Positions 44,745-53,699 of a stretch of DNA of 64,000 nucleotides are shown one piece after another. The notes under the pieces were generated by a model, which did no database searches, was not told the origin of the DNA, and saw only the letters and a list, made by a program, of their open reading frames with translations. The number at the start of each line of letters is the position of its first letter. Within the stretch, counting starts at the first letter, position 1. A program made the translations under genes and the position numbers. The DNA lies in the NCBI RefSeq assembly GCF_001613445.1, contig NZ_BDCJ01000001.1, positions 1 to 64,000 on the forward strand, in the 5' to 3' direction. The DNA comes from Nocardia grenadensis NBRC 108939 (GTDB lineage Bacteria; Actinomycetota; Actinomycetes; Mycobacteriales; Mycobacteriaceae).

Positions 44745-45907
44745 ACCCGGCCGCTCATTGCGCGATCGTCGGTATCGGACAGACGGTCTACACCCGAGGA
44801 ACGGACAGGTCGACGCTGGAACTGCACTTGGAGGCGTGCCGGCGCGCGCTGGACGATGCCGGCTTGACGGTAGCCGACGTCGACGGATTCATTCCCAGTT
44901 CGCTGGCTCAGGCCACGGTCGAAGACTTCATCGTCAACCTCGGTTTGCGGGACCTGGCGTTCAGCACCTCGGTCCAGCTCGGCGGCGCAAGCCTGATTGC
45001 CTCGGTGCAGAACGCCTGCATGGCGATCTCGACGGGGGTGGCCTCATGCGTCCTGATACCGGCGGGTCGACGTGGATATTCCGGTGAACGGGTGTCGACC
45101 GGCAAGGCTGTGACAGCGCCGTCGATGGCGACCGTTCGCGAGTTCGAGTTTCCGCTCGGAAACATAGGCGCCGCACAATGGTTCGCCCAAGCGGCCCAGC
45201 GTCATATGCACGAGTTCGGCACAACGAGTGAACAACTCGGCCATGTGGCGGTGAACAGCCGCGCGAACGCCAACTTGAACGAGCGTGCGCTCATGTACGG
45301 CAAACCCATGACGCTGGACGATCACCAGAACTCGAGGATGATCACCTCACCGTTCCGCTTATTCGACTGCTCATTGGAATCCGACGGGGCGGGAGCACTC
45401 GTGATCGTGGGTGCCGAGCGCGGTCGGGATCTTCGAAAGCTGCCTGTTCTGATATCGGGTGTGGGTACATCCCATAGCGATTCGCCGACGTCGATCACGC
45501 AGAAGCCGCATATCGCCGGTGTCCCCGCGATAGGGGTAGCTGCGCGCCGCGCATTGGGGATGGCGGGTATCGACGTGACGGATGCAGATTGCCTGATAAT
45601 CCACGAGGGGTTCACCTGGTACGTTATCGCCGCACTGGAGGCGCTCGGGGTGGTGGGAATGGGCGAAGGCGGACCCTATGTAGAGGAGGGCCATATTCGC
45701 CTGGACGGACGCACCCCGGTCAACCCCCATGGAGGTGCGCTTTCGGAGGCACACGTATCGGGTATGAACCACATCATCGAGGGTGTCCGGCAACTCAGAG
45801 ACGAAGTGGAGCCGGCCCGGCAAGTCGCCGGATGCGAGAACATTCTGGTGGTGAACGAGGGCAACTTCTTCGACGGTGCCGTCCTGTGCTTGCGGCGCGC
45901 GTCATGA
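44741..45907 (+). CDS. Thiolase-like protein (lipid-transfer/Ltp2-type)
   Basis: A protein of 388 residues. The N-terminal Cys motif survives (QNACMAISTG), and HEGFTWYV sits where thiolases have HEAFA. The C-terminal GHPxGATG is replaced by EAHVSGMNH. These changes resemble the non-thiolytic Ltp-type thiolases, of which Ltp2 with a DUF35 partner does retro-aldol cleavage of steroid side-chain CoA esters. A DUF35 gene follows by ATGA overlap, which supports an aldolase or lyase role. The specific substrate is unknown. Confidence 0.8.
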   Translation: MNPAAHCAIVGIGQTVYTRGTDRSTLELHLEACRRALDDAGLTVADVDGFIPSSLAQATVEDFIVNLGLRDLAFSTSVQLGGASLIASVQNACMAISTGVASCVLIPAGRRGYSGERVSTGKAVTAPSMATVREFEFPLGNIGAAQWFAQAAQRHMHEFGTTSEQLGHVAVNSRANANLNERALMYGKPMTLDDHQNSRMITSPFRLFDCSLESDGAGALVIVGAERGRDLRKLPVLISGVGTSHSDSPTSITQKPHIAGVPAIGVAARRALGMAGIDVTDADCLIIHEGFTWYVIAALEALGVVGMGEGGPYVEEGHIRLDGRTPVNPHGGALSEAHVSGMNHIIEGVRQLRDEVEPARQVAGCENILVVNEGNFFDGAVLCLRRAS

Positions 45908-46338
45908 TCCCGCGTCCGGCGCCAGAGCCCACATCGCTGACTCGCGGCTTCTGGGAGGCCGCGCGCCGTCACGAATTGGTGATACAGCGATGTAGCGCCT
46001 GTGGTGTGTACCGCCACTACCCTCGTGTGTTGTGTCCGGACTGTCACAGCGCGGATTGGCAATGGACTCCGGTCAGCGGCCGCGGCACGATCTTCACATT
46101 CACCGTCACGCACCGGGCTTTCCATCCCGCCTGGGTCGACCGGGTGCCGTATGTCTGTGCCACCATCGAACTCGATGAGGGAGTTCGTATGGTCAGCGAT
46201 CTGCCCGCCGAGGACACCACCCGCGCAGCAATCGGAATGCGTGTCGAGGTGTTCTTCGAAGAGCAGCCCGATAGCGGTGCCACGCTGCCGAGGTTCCGTC
46301 TCTGTGAAAATCCGCCCGCCTATATCGTGCACGAGTAG
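45904..46338 (+). CDS. DUF35 OB-fold/zinc-ribbon partner of the thiolase-like protein
   Basis: A protein of 144 residues. The rubredoxin-like zinc knuckle CSACG...CPDC (C-x2-C-x10-C-x2-C) is followed by an OB fold (WTPVSGRGTIFTFTVTHRAF, VPYVCATIELDEGVRMVSDL). DUF35 proteins bind acyl-CoA and pair with thiolase-like enzymes, as in ChsH2-Ltp2. Its start overlaps the stop of the thiolase-like gene, so a 1:1 complex is likely. Confidence 0.9.
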   Translation: MIPRPAPEPTSLTRGFWEAARRHELVIQRCSACGVYRHYPRVLCPDCHSADWQWTPVSGRGTIFTFTVTHRAFHPAWVDRVPYVCATIELDEGVRMVSDLPAEDTTRAAIGMRVEVFFEEQPDSGATLPRFRLCENPPAYIVHE

Positions 46339-46366
46339 CGCGGTCGATCGAAGGGAGTATTTCAGT

Positions 46367-47026
46367 ATGTCGCCGGACACTTCTGGCCTGGATACCCAGC
46401 ACGTCAAAGCCAGCGATGGTCGCGTACCTCGGGCTCGGGGATTGGCGACGCGCACGAAGCTGCTGGAGTCGACATCCGCATTACTCCAGGTGCACAGGTA
46501 CCACGACATCACGGTAGCGGATATCGCCAGTGAGGCACAGACGAGTACTGCGACATTCTATCAGTACTTCCCCGATATCGCCTCGGCCGCGCTCGAACTG
46601 GTCGGGCTCGTGATCGACAAGGGGGAGAGTATGGCAAAGATCGTCCGGGAGACCGACTGGAGTGGGCCGTCGGCGTATAACGGCTCGGCTGTACTCGCGT
46701 CCGAGTTCCTCTCGTTCTGGGAAGAACACATGGCCATACTCCGGGTGCTCGATCTTTTCGTCGCCGAGGGGGATCGGCGATTCTACGAATTGCGCCTCCG
46801 GTTTCTCGGGGCGGTCACCGACGAGATCACCCATGCCGCCGGCAGGTGTCACGAGCACAGCGGTGAAACGAACCCGGCGGAGCCGCGAGCCATCGGGGCG
46901 GTTCTGGTGTCGATGCTCGCACACGTCGCGGCACATCAACGAGGAATGCAGACCGAGGGCATCGCCAGGACAGACACACATCAGGTCATGGCAGAGATCA
47001 TCCACCATGCGATCACAGGCAGGTGA
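46367..47026 (+). CDS. TetR family regulator of the catabolic island
   Basis: A protein of 219 residues. The N-terminal HTH is RTKLLESTSALL, ITVADIASEAQTSTATFYQYFPDIASAA. The C-terminal ligand domain is helical and not assignable. AAGGGAG lies upstream of the ATG, 28 nt after the DUF35 stop. The likely targets are the promoter at 36.7 kb, where a 7-5-7 inverted repeat occurs, and its own gene. Confidence 0.87.
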   Translation: MSPDTSGLDTQHVKASDGRVPRARGLATRTKLLESTSALLQVHRYHDITVADIASEAQTSTATFYQYFPDIASAALELVGLVIDKGESMAKIVRETDWSGPSAYNGSAVLASEFLSFWEEHMAILRVLDLFVAEGDRRFYELRLRFLGAVTDEITHAAGRCHEHSGETNPAEPRAIGAVLVSMLAHVAAHQRGMQTEGIARTDTHQVMAEIIHHAITGR

Positions 47027-47211
47027 GTATCAGCCGTTCCAGGACGATGTCTTGCCCGGCAAGTGGACCGCTCGAGTCTTCAACTGGTCCGGATATTACT
47101 TCGGTGCTGCCACGCGCAGCTCATTCCCTGGTCCTATCGAACTTGCTCAGGCGCCGCGGTCCCCGAAGTCACCTTCCTGGCCGGTCGCCGATCCGAAAGA
47201 AATCGTAATCC

Positions 47212-48150
47212 ATGAAATTCGATGTCATCCTCCCGGGAAGCAATCATATTCCGGGCCTGAACCCTTGGTCACATACGCTCGACGCGAACGGTTTTCGGCG
47301 TATTCTCACCACTCTCGATGAATCGGGCTTCCATGCCGTGTCCGTCTCGGAGCACCTCGCGATGCCACTGTTCGAAGTATCGAGGCTGGGCCCGTATTGG
47401 CAGGATGCTTTGTCGGTGATGGCGTTTGCCGCCGCAGCGACCCACCGGATCCGATTGGACGCGGCCGTTCTGGTGTTGCCATATCACCATCCGCTACGGC
47501 TCGCGAAGGCGTTGGCGACGATCGATGTGCTCTCCGGCGGCCGCGTCAATGTGTCGATCGGTGTCGGCCATGCCGAACAGGAGTTCGCGGCGATGGGAGT
47601 GCCTTTCCGGGAACGTGGCGCACGGAGTGACGAGATCCTCGAAGCGCTGACCACCCTCTGGACCGCCGAACTGCCCGCACACCGCGGCACGTACTTCGAG
47701 ATCACCGGCCTCGCGGTGGAGCCGCGTCCACTGCAGAAACCGCGTCCGCCCATCTATATCGGCGGGAATTCGAAGCCGGCCCTGCGTCGCGCGGCACGCT
47801 TCGACGGCTGGCAGCCGAATCCGACGGACTTCACGCTGGAGGAGATCCCGCCACTGCTGGACTACATCCGTGAACAGCAGGATTTTGCCGGCAAGGAGGA
47901 CAGCTTCGATGTCAACTGGCTCAAATCCCCTGCTGGTGTCATTCTGCGCAACGGCTTCGCCGACGCGACCGCCAGAGAGTTGAGCGGTTTCCGGGACGAG
48001 CTGATCGAAGCCTATTCCGGCGCCTATCGGCAGGCCGGTATCACCCGCGCGGTCGTGGAACCGCCGGGCCCCGTGGGTTCCGAACAGGAGTATCTGGACT
48101 ATCTGCGTTGGTTCGCCGAGGAGGTCGCGCCGGTAGTACGGGCAGAGTGA
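47212..48150 (+). CDS. LLM-class (F420-type) flavin oxidoreductase
   Basis: A protein of 312 residues with a luciferase-like TIM barrel. SGFHAVSVSEHLAMP, THRIRLDAAVLVLPYHHPLRLAKALATIDVLSGGRVNVSIGVGH and PRPPIYIGGNS match the F420-dependent LLM subgroup of actinobacteria. It probably reduces or oxidises an intermediate of the island's pathway with F420H2 (or FMN). No strong ribosome binding site is seen; the preceding 185 bases hold no gene. Confidence 0.85.
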   Translation: MKFDVILPGSNHIPGLNPWSHTLDANGFRRILTTLDESGFHAVSVSEHLAMPLFEVSRLGPYWQDALSVMAFAAAATHRIRLDAAVLVLPYHHPLRLAKALATIDVLSGGRVNVSIGVGHAEQEFAAMGVPFRERGARSDEILEALTTLWTAELPAHRGTYFEITGLAVEPRPLQKPRPPIYIGGNSKPALRRAARFDGWQPNPTDFTLEEIPPLLDYIREQQDFAGKEDSFDVNWLKSPAGVILRNGFADATARELSGFRDELIEAYSGAYRQAGITRAVVEPPGPVGSEQEYLDYLRWFAEEVAPVVRAE

Positions 48151-48316
48151 GTATCCCGCGCCGATAGCGCTGCTGCGGTGGATCGGCCTGTTGTCGATCG
48201 TGCCGGCCTGTCCCAAGGTGTGGGTAGCGGCCATCGCGCCTGCCGGGTGCTCCGCTGGTGGCCCGAAGGTGCCCGCCCCGTCCGTCCGGGATCACGCTGG
48301 ACGATCTGCGTCCGGG

Positions 48317-49657
48317 TCACTCATCGGTGTGTTCGGGCAGGGTGATCTCGAGGCGGGCTCCGCCGAGGGGCGAGCTCGACAGTCGCGCGCTGCCGCCGGT
48401 GTGACGGGCGGCTTCGGCGATGATTGCCAGGCCCAGGCCGGCGCCGCCGTGGGTGCGGCTGCGGTTGTCGTCGCTGCGTTCGAAGCGGCGGAAAAGCCGG
48501 TCACGGTCGGATTCTGGAACCCCGTCGCCGTCGTCGTCGACCCAGAGGACGACCTGTCCGTTCTCGCAGCGCAGCGTGAAGTCGACACGAGTACGTGCGT
48601 GGCGGCGCGCGTTGTCGGTGGCATTGCGGACCGCCCTGGCCAGTAGCCCTTCGTCGGCGAACACCCGGGCCGGTCCCACGGCCGCGATATCGACGGTGAC
48701 ACCGAGTTGGCGCAGCCGACTCGATTCGGCGAGAACTATATCGTCGAGATCGACTTCGCCGCGGTTGTGGCCGGGCCCTTCCCCGAGACGTGCCAGCAGC
48801 AGCAGATCGTCGACCAGACCGTGTAATCGGGCGGCCTCGCTGTCGACGACCCCGGCCAGCGATGCCAGATCGGTCGCCCCGGGATGGTGCAATGCGACCT
48901 GTGCGTGCTGGCGGATGGCGGCCACGGGGGAGCGCAATTCGTGGGAGGCGTCGGAAACGAACCGTTGTTGAGCCCGGTGCGAGGACTCGAGCCGGTCGAG
49001 CATCCGGTTCATGGTCGCGGCCAGCCGAGCGACCTCGTCTTTCCCGGCGGGTGGATCCACCCGCCGGGAAAGATCCGCACCGATGGATTCGGCGTCGAGC
49101 CGTATGCGCTCGACCGGTCGCAGCGAGCGGCCGACCACCGCCCACATCAGTGCCGCGACGAACGCGCTGACGGTGGGCACCGCGGCGGCCAGCAACAAGG
49201 CCGCCGATCGTACCGCGCTGTCGGCGTCCTCGAGCGAGCGCGCGACGACAACGGATTGCACCGCTCCCGACGCCGATGTGATCGGCGCCGACTGCACGAC
49301 ATAGCTGTCCCCACCGAGGGAAAGGCGGTCTGCGAACGGTCCGGGCAGGATCGGGCCCCCGGCGGAATCCCCCTCCGAGGTGGCGATCACGCGACCGTCC
49401 TGCTGCAGCTGGATGATCACATCGTCGACTTCCGAGATCGGTAGCAAGATCGGACCGGCGGCGTGCTCGAGCCGGTGCTGTGCGTCCGTGGCGATCTGGG
49501 CGGCCTGGATATCGGCGGCGTTCGATTGCGCTGTGACCAGGGCGTGGCGGAACAACGCCAGGAAACTCACCGCACCGCCGGCCAGGACCGCCAGCACGAT
49601 GGCCGTGGTCGTCACCGTGATCCGTACCCGCAGCGACGGCAGGCGCAGGCTAGACAT
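48317..49657 (-). CDS. Sensor histidine kinase
   Basis: A protein of 446 residues. Membrane helix 1 is at residues 10-32, an extracellular sensor of about 120 residues follows, and helix 2 is AALLLAAAVPTVSAFVAALMWAV. The HAMP linker is RSLRPVERIRLDAESIG. The phosphorylated histidine lies in RFVSDASHELRSPVAAIRQH. The N box (NATDNARRHA), G1 (VDDDGDGVPESDR) and G2 (GGAGLGLAIIAEA) are intact. Its start overlaps the response-regulator stop by 8 nt (ATGTCTAG). The signal is unknown; the divergent TerD genes hint at envelope or metal stress. Confidence 0.92.
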   Translation of the reverse strand: MSSLRLPSLRVRITVTTTAIVLAVLAGGAVSFLALFRHALVTAQSNAADIQAAQIATDAQHRLEHAAGPILLPISEVDDVIIQLQQDGRVIATSEGDSAGGPILPGPFADRLSLGGDSYVVQSAPITSASGAVQSVVVARSLEDADSAVRSAALLLAAAVPTVSAFVAALMWAVVGRSLRPVERIRLDAESIGADLSRRVDPPAGKDEVARLAATMNRMLDRLESSHRAQQRFVSDASHELRSPVAAIRQHAQVALHHPGATDLASLAGVVDSEAARLHGLVDDLLLLARLGEGPGHNRGEVDLDDIVLAESSRLRQLGVTVDIAAVGPARVFADEGLLARAVRNATDNARRHARTRVDFTLRCENGQVVLWVDDDGDGVPESDRDRLFRRFERSDDNRSRTHGGAGLGLAIIAEAARHTGGSARLSSSPLGGARLEITLPEHTDE

Positions 49658-50324
49658 CGGGCATCAGCCGATATCCCGCGCCGCGGATCGTGCGGATGCT
49701 ATCGACGGCGAACGGTTTGTCGATCTTGGCTCGCAGGTGCGCGATATAGACCTCGACGATATTGGAATCACCGTCGAATTCGCCGTGCCAGACTCCGGCC
49801 AGGATATCGCTCTTGGACCGGATCACGCCCGGTTCTCGGGCGAAGAATGCCAGTATCGCGAATTCCCGGGCGGTCAACCGCACCGGAGTATCACCGCGGC
49901 GGACCTCTCGGGTGGCCGGGTCGAGACGTAGGCTGCCTACCTGCAGCGAGGTGGGGCGCTCCGGGCGTCCGCGGCGGATCAACGCGCGAAGCCGGGCGAC
50001 GAGTACCGGGAAATCGGCGGGTTTGATCACGTAGTCGTCGGCGCCGGTATCGAGACCTTCGACCTGGTCCCATTCACCGTCCTTGGCGGTGAGCATGAGG
50101 ATGGGTGTCCAGTTTCCCTCGTCCCGCAGGGTTCGGCACACCGCGTATCCGCTCATGCCCGGCATCATCACGTCCAATATGAGGGCGTTGTAGCGCACCT
50201 CACGTGCCCGCCACAGGCCGTCGGCCGCGGTATAGGCCAGATCGACGGCGAAGCCCTCGGCCTGAAGCCCTCGCCTCAGCCCGTCGGCGAAGCGGATCTC
50301 GTCGTCGACCACCAGTATGCGCAC
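49650..50324 (-). CDS. OmpR/PhoB-type response regulator
   Basis: About 224 residues. The receiver domain has acidic residues VVDDE (7-9), phosphoacceptor Asp51 in LILDVMMPG and Lys101 in VIKPAD. The C-terminal winged helix carries RLTAREFAILAFFAREPGVI and SNIVEVYIAHLRAKID with IRTIRGAGYRL. The GTG at 50324 gives VRILVVDDE, the normal start. It is cotranscribed with the sensor kinase and divergent from the TerD genes, with an 11-bp-spaced direct repeat in the shared promoter. Confidence 0.93.
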   Translation of the reverse strand: MRILVVDDEIRFADGLRRGLQAEGFAVDLAYTAADGLWRAREVRYNALILDVMMPGMSGYAVCRTLRDEGNWTPILMLTAKDGEWDQVEGLDTGADDYVIKPADFPVLVARLRALIRRGRPERPTSLQVGSLRLDPATREVRRGDTPVRLTAREFAILAFFAREPGVIRSKSDILAGVWHGEFDGDSNIVEVYIAHLRAKIDKPFAVDSIRTIRGAGYRLMPDV

Positions 50325-50440
50325 GGCACCCAGTATGGATCGACGACCATGAATACTCCTTCGACCGTGCTGTTCGCACACTTCGCACCGCGGTCGAAGC
50401 GGGATCGGCGCGTGTACCGCGGCGCCGCACCGAACCGTCG

Positions 50441-50460
50441 TTAATGCTGGCTTAAGCATT
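50441..50460. promoter_or_regulatory. 11-bp-spaced direct repeat, candidate response-regulator box
   Basis: ttaatgc at 50441 and ttaagca at 50452 repeat at an 11-bp interval, the spacing used by OmpR/PhoB-family dimers. The same bases also form an inverted repeat (aatgct/agcatt). It lies about 115 bp upstream of the regulator gene and 50 bp before the TerD ATG. Confidence 0.5.
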
Positions 50461-50510
50461 CGCCGGGCACCATGGCCACGGCCGTTCACCACGAGAAGGA
50501 GTACAACAGG

Positions 50511-51086
50511 ATGGGCGTGACCCTCGCGAAGGGTGGCAATGTATCGCTGTCGAAACAGGCACCGGATCTGACCGCGGTCGCGGTCGGTCTGGGCTGGGAC
50601 GTGCGGTCGACCACGGGCGCCGAGTTCGACCTGGATGCCAGCGCCCTGGCGACCGGGCCGGATCAGAAGGTCCTCTCGGATCGGCATTTCGTGTTCTACA
50701 ACAACCTGCGCTCCCCCGAAGGCAGCATCGAGCACACCGGTGACAACCTCACCGGTGAAGGAGACGGCGACGACGAGGTGATCAATGTCGACCTGGCCGC
50801 CACGCCACCCACGATCACCAGCATCTTCTTTCCTGTCTCGATCCATGACGCGAACGCGCGGCAGCAGTCGTTCGGACAGGTCCGCAATGCGTTCATCCGG
50901 GTCGTGGACCGGACGACCGGCTCGGAACTGGCCCGCTACGACCTGACCGAGGACGCCTCGACCGAAACCGCCATGGTCTTCGGGGAGCTCTACCGCCACG
51001 GTGCGGAGTGGAAGTTCCGCGCCATCGGCCAGGGGTATGCCTCCGGGCTGGCCGGAATCGCTCGCGACTACGGCGTGAACATCTGA
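50511..51086 (+). CDS. TerD family stress protein
   Basis: A protein of 191 residues starting [20 protein letters not shown], the TerD hallmark. It continues with [22 protein letters not shown], calcium-site acidic pattern [14 protein letters not shown] and [14 protein letters not shown]. TerD proteins bind Ca2+ and are associated with tellurite, phage and envelope stress. A GAAGGAG ribosome binding site sits 9 nt before the ATG, which excludes the 13-codon upstream extension. It heads a TerD-TerD-RDD series. Confidence 0.92.
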   Translation: MGVTLAKGGNVSLSKQAPDLTAVAVGLGWDVRSTTGAEFDLDASALATGPDQKVLSDRHFVFYNNLRSPEGSIEHTGDNLTGEGDGDDEVINVDLAATPPTITSIFFPVSIHDANARQQSFGQVRNAFIRVVDRTTGSELARYDLTEDASTETAMVFGELYRHGAEWKFRAIGQGYASGLAGIARDYGVNI

Positions 51087-51113
51087 CCTCGTCTGCGATC
51101 GGGAGGACAGTCG

Positions 51114-51794
51114 ATGGGCATCGACTACACCAAGTATCAGGCGCCGTCCGCGGTGGGCGGCGTGAACCCGGCAGCCGGCCCGGAGAAGCTGACGCTCACC
51201 AAGAACGAACGCAGCGTCGACCTCGCCAAAGGCGGTGAGCGTCAGGGCGTGATGCGGGTGAACCTGAACTGGACGAATCCGGAGCCGGTCGGGAAGCCGG
51301 GCTTCTTCGCGAGACTGCTCGGCGCGAGCGGCGGTATCGACCTGGACCTCGGCTGCCTCTATGAACTCGCCGACGGCTCCAAGGGAGTCGTCCAGGCGCT
51401 GGGCAACAGCTACGGCGATCTGAACAAACCTCCGTTCATTGCGCTGGATCGTGACGACCGCACCGGTGCGGTGACCGACGGGGAGAATCTGCACATCAAC
51501 CTCGCCGACCCCGCTGCGTTCCGCCGGATACTGGTCTTCGCCATGATCTACGAGGGAGCCGCGAATTGGGCGGCGGTCGACGGTGTCGTCACCATGTATC
51601 CGACAGCCGGGCCGCAGATCGAGGTCCGCCTGGACTCCGCGGTCGACGGGGCACGCATCTGCGCGGTCGCGCTGCTGACGAACACGGGTCGTGGCCTGAC
51701 CGTCGGACGTGAGGTCGAATATGTGAACGGCAGCCAGGCCGACCTCGACCGTGCCTACCAGTGGGGTATCCGCTGGGCGGCCGGTCGCAAGTAG
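51114..51794 (+). CDS. TerD/TerA-like stress protein
   Basis: A protein of 226 residues. LTLTKNERSVDLAKGG and RVNLNWTNPEP give the TerD-like beta-sandwich start, GGIDLDLGCLYELADGSKG the core, and FAMIYEGAANWAAVDGVVTMYPTAGPQIEVRLD the second half. It is longer and more divergent than the neighbour and resembles the TerA/YceC branch. It starts 28 nt after the first TerD gene. Confidence 0.85.
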   Translation: MGIDYTKYQAPSAVGGVNPAAGPEKLTLTKNERSVDLAKGGERQGVMRVNLNWTNPEPVGKPGFFARLLGASGGIDLDLGCLYELADGSKGVVQALGNSYGDLNKPPFIALDRDDRTGAVTDGENLHINLADPAAFRRILVFAMIYEGAANWAAVDGVVTMYPTAGPQIEVRLDSAVDGARICAVALLTNTGRGLTVGREVEYVNGSQADLDRAYQWGIRWAAGRK

Positions 51795-51856
51795 CGCGAC
51801 CGACCATTCGGCTGGCGGACCCGGGTCCGCCCGGTCCTTATCACAAGGAAGAAGCA

Positions 51857-52336
51857 ATGAGCACAGACGGATACGATCCCCGGCTCGCAGCCCCCGTGGG
51901 ACTTATCCCGGGTGGCCTGGGTAAGCGCGCCGGCGCCCGCTTCATCGACTGGATCATCGCCGGTATTGTCGGAGCGATCCTGTTCTGGCTGTTGAACAAA
52001 TCCGTGCACACCCCCGAATGGGTCTCCATCCTGCCGGGCGCGGGATTCGCCTTCCTGTACTTCGTCGGCTTCGAGGTCACCACCGGCGCCACGCCCGGTA
52101 AGAAACTGCTCGGGCTGCATGTCGAAGGGGTCGGCGGGGCAGCCCGGCCCGGCCTCAAGGAATCCGCGTTCCGCAACTCCTACATGCTGCTCAATCTCAT
52201 CCCGTGTATCGGTGGCGTGCTGTGGTTGTTCGCCGCCCTCGGCATAGCTGTGACCATCGGCTCGAGTCCCACCAAACAGGGCTGGCACGATCGCTTCGCA
52301 GACGGGACGCGGGTCGTCGAGGACGGGCCGAGGTAG
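51857..52336 (+). CDS. RDD family membrane protein
   Basis: A protein of 159 residues. GKRAGARFIDWIIAGIVGAILFWLL is an RDD domain start with the conserved Arg and Asp, followed by a second helix, TTGATPGKKLLGLHV, and a third helix with HDRFADGTRVV near the end. Function of RDD proteins is mostly unknown; some act in ion exchange. An AAGGAAG ribosome binding site precedes ATG. It is probably co-transcribed with the TerD genes. Confidence 0.87.
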   Translation: MSTDGYDPRLAAPVGLIPGGLGKRAGARFIDWIIAGIVGAILFWLLNKSVHTPEWVSILPGAGFAFLYFVGFEVTTGATPGKKLLGLHVEGVGGAARPGLKESAFRNSYMLLNLIPCIGGVLWLFAALGIAVTIGSSPTKQGWHDRFADGTRVVEDGPR

Positions 52337-52764
52337 CGCTGCCCGGCTCGTCGGAACCTGTTGGGCCGGCACCGAAGATCGTGGCCCCCGGGATCCGCCG
52401 CAATGGGTTCGGGGTGTGACGATGGAGAAGTTGTGGTGGGACTTTCGAGCAACCGGCCGCACCGGCCTCGCGCACAAGCCGGCGCGACTGGCCTGCGCCC
52501 GCACCGCAGGATAGACGGTGGGGATCGTCTTCTCTCCCGACACCGCTGCGGCCGGCCCGCATCATGCTCGTTGCAGTGGTATCCATGGTGTGGGTGATCA
52601 CGCCGATGCTGTCCCGCTGCTTCGGCCACTGATCCACTACGGGTTCCGATGACGGTTCCGGCCGCTGGCGGGATGGAAACCGTCGCCCGGGCCGACCGGC
52701 TGCCCTGGATCGATGCCTGTGCCGCGGGACCGGTCGACGGTGGTGACCTCATGGCATCGGGCGA
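52337..52764. other. Intergenic, no gene recognised
   Basis: About 430 bases between convergent genes. Open frames on both strands lack ribosome binding sites and recognisable domains. Confidence 0.4.
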
Positions 52765-53625
52765 TCACGCGAGGAGTTGTTCGAGAATTTCGTGGGCATG
52801 TGTCCACAGCAGTGCGGCGCCGCTGTCGGGTAGGTAGTGGCGGGTGGCGTTCGGGATCCGGCCGGCGAGCGTGACACCGTGATCGGGGGAATGGGTGGGG
52901 TTACCGTCGCGCCCGCCGTACCAGAGATGTACGCGAGCGGTGAGCTCCTCGACCCGGAACGGCCAGCGCGCGAAGTGCAGGACCGTATCGCGGGCATAGC
53001 CCGCCGAGCCGTGTGCGAAGCCGGCATCCAGCGCGCGACGGAACGCGCGGGCGAAGCCCGGTCGCAGGTAGATCTCACGGTCGACCTCGGAGCTGCCCTC
53101 GATGCTCAGCTGCCATAGGGTCTCGGCGCTCCCGAAACGCGCGAACTCGCGCTCGGCGCCGACCGGATCGGCGGCCACCAGCTCGACCAGCCGCCGGACC
53201 TCCTGTGGCAGAACAGTTCCCGGATAGGCGAGCTCGTCGCCGCCGGACACGATCGCCACCGCGGAGGTGAGCCCTCGCGCAGCCAAGGCGAGGGCGAACG
53301 GGGCGCCCTGCGAAAAACCTACGACCGCGGGGTCGGCGAAATCCAACTGCCCGATATCGTCGGCCCAGTCCAGCAGTGTGCGCCCCGGCATCCCGGTGGA
53401 TTCCCCGGAACCGGGCCGCTCCACCGAGACCAGCCGGACGCCCGATCCGGCCGGCACGCTCGAGCCGAATCCGAGTCGGCGCCCCCACCCTGCCCCGGGG
53501 CAGAACAGAACCGGTCGGCCGTCCACCGGGCCCCACTCGGCCCAGGCCAAGCGGCGGCCGTCTCGCAGCCTCGTTTCTCCGGTCCGGGCAGGATCTTCCA
53601 CATTCGGCGCGTCCATGCCGCCCAT
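52765..53625 (-). CDS. Alpha/beta-fold hydrolase
   Basis: About 286 residues. LAWAEWGPVDGRPVLFCPGAG is the oxyanion/HG region and VVGFSQGAPFALALAARG the nucleophile elbow (G-F-S-Q-G). DHGVTLAG near the C-terminus carries the catalytic His. Start choice is uncertain: ATGs at 53625 and 53616 (MDAPNVEDP) and a TTG at 53655 are all possible, without a strong ribosome binding site. Located in front of an LLM oxidoreductase gene in the same orientation. The substrate is unknown. Confidence 0.82.
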   Translation of the reverse strand: MGGMDAPNVEDPARTGETRLRDGRRLAWAEWGPVDGRPVLFCPGAGWGRRLGFGSSVPAGSGVRLVSVERPGSGESTGMPGRTLLDWADDIGQLDFADPAVVGFSQGAPFALALAARGLTSAVAIVSGGDELAYPGTVLPQEVRRLVELVAADPVGAEREFARFGSAETLWQLSIEGSSEVDREIYLRPGFARAFRRALDAGFAHGSAGYARDTVLHFARWPFRVEELTARVHLWYGGRDGNPTHSPDHGVTLAGRIPNATRHYLPDSGAALLWTHAHEILEQLLA

Positions 53626-53699
53626 GATCGCCGGTAACCCGCCGTTCGGCGCCAACGGTTTTTCGAAGCCACTGGACGAGCCGGGGTCGGAGCGGGTGT

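Noticed and set aside
50325..51857. N-terminal extension of the response-regulator frame to 735 residues
   Set aside because: It is antisense to the TerD genes, and a normal receiver start (VRILVVDDE) lies at 50324.
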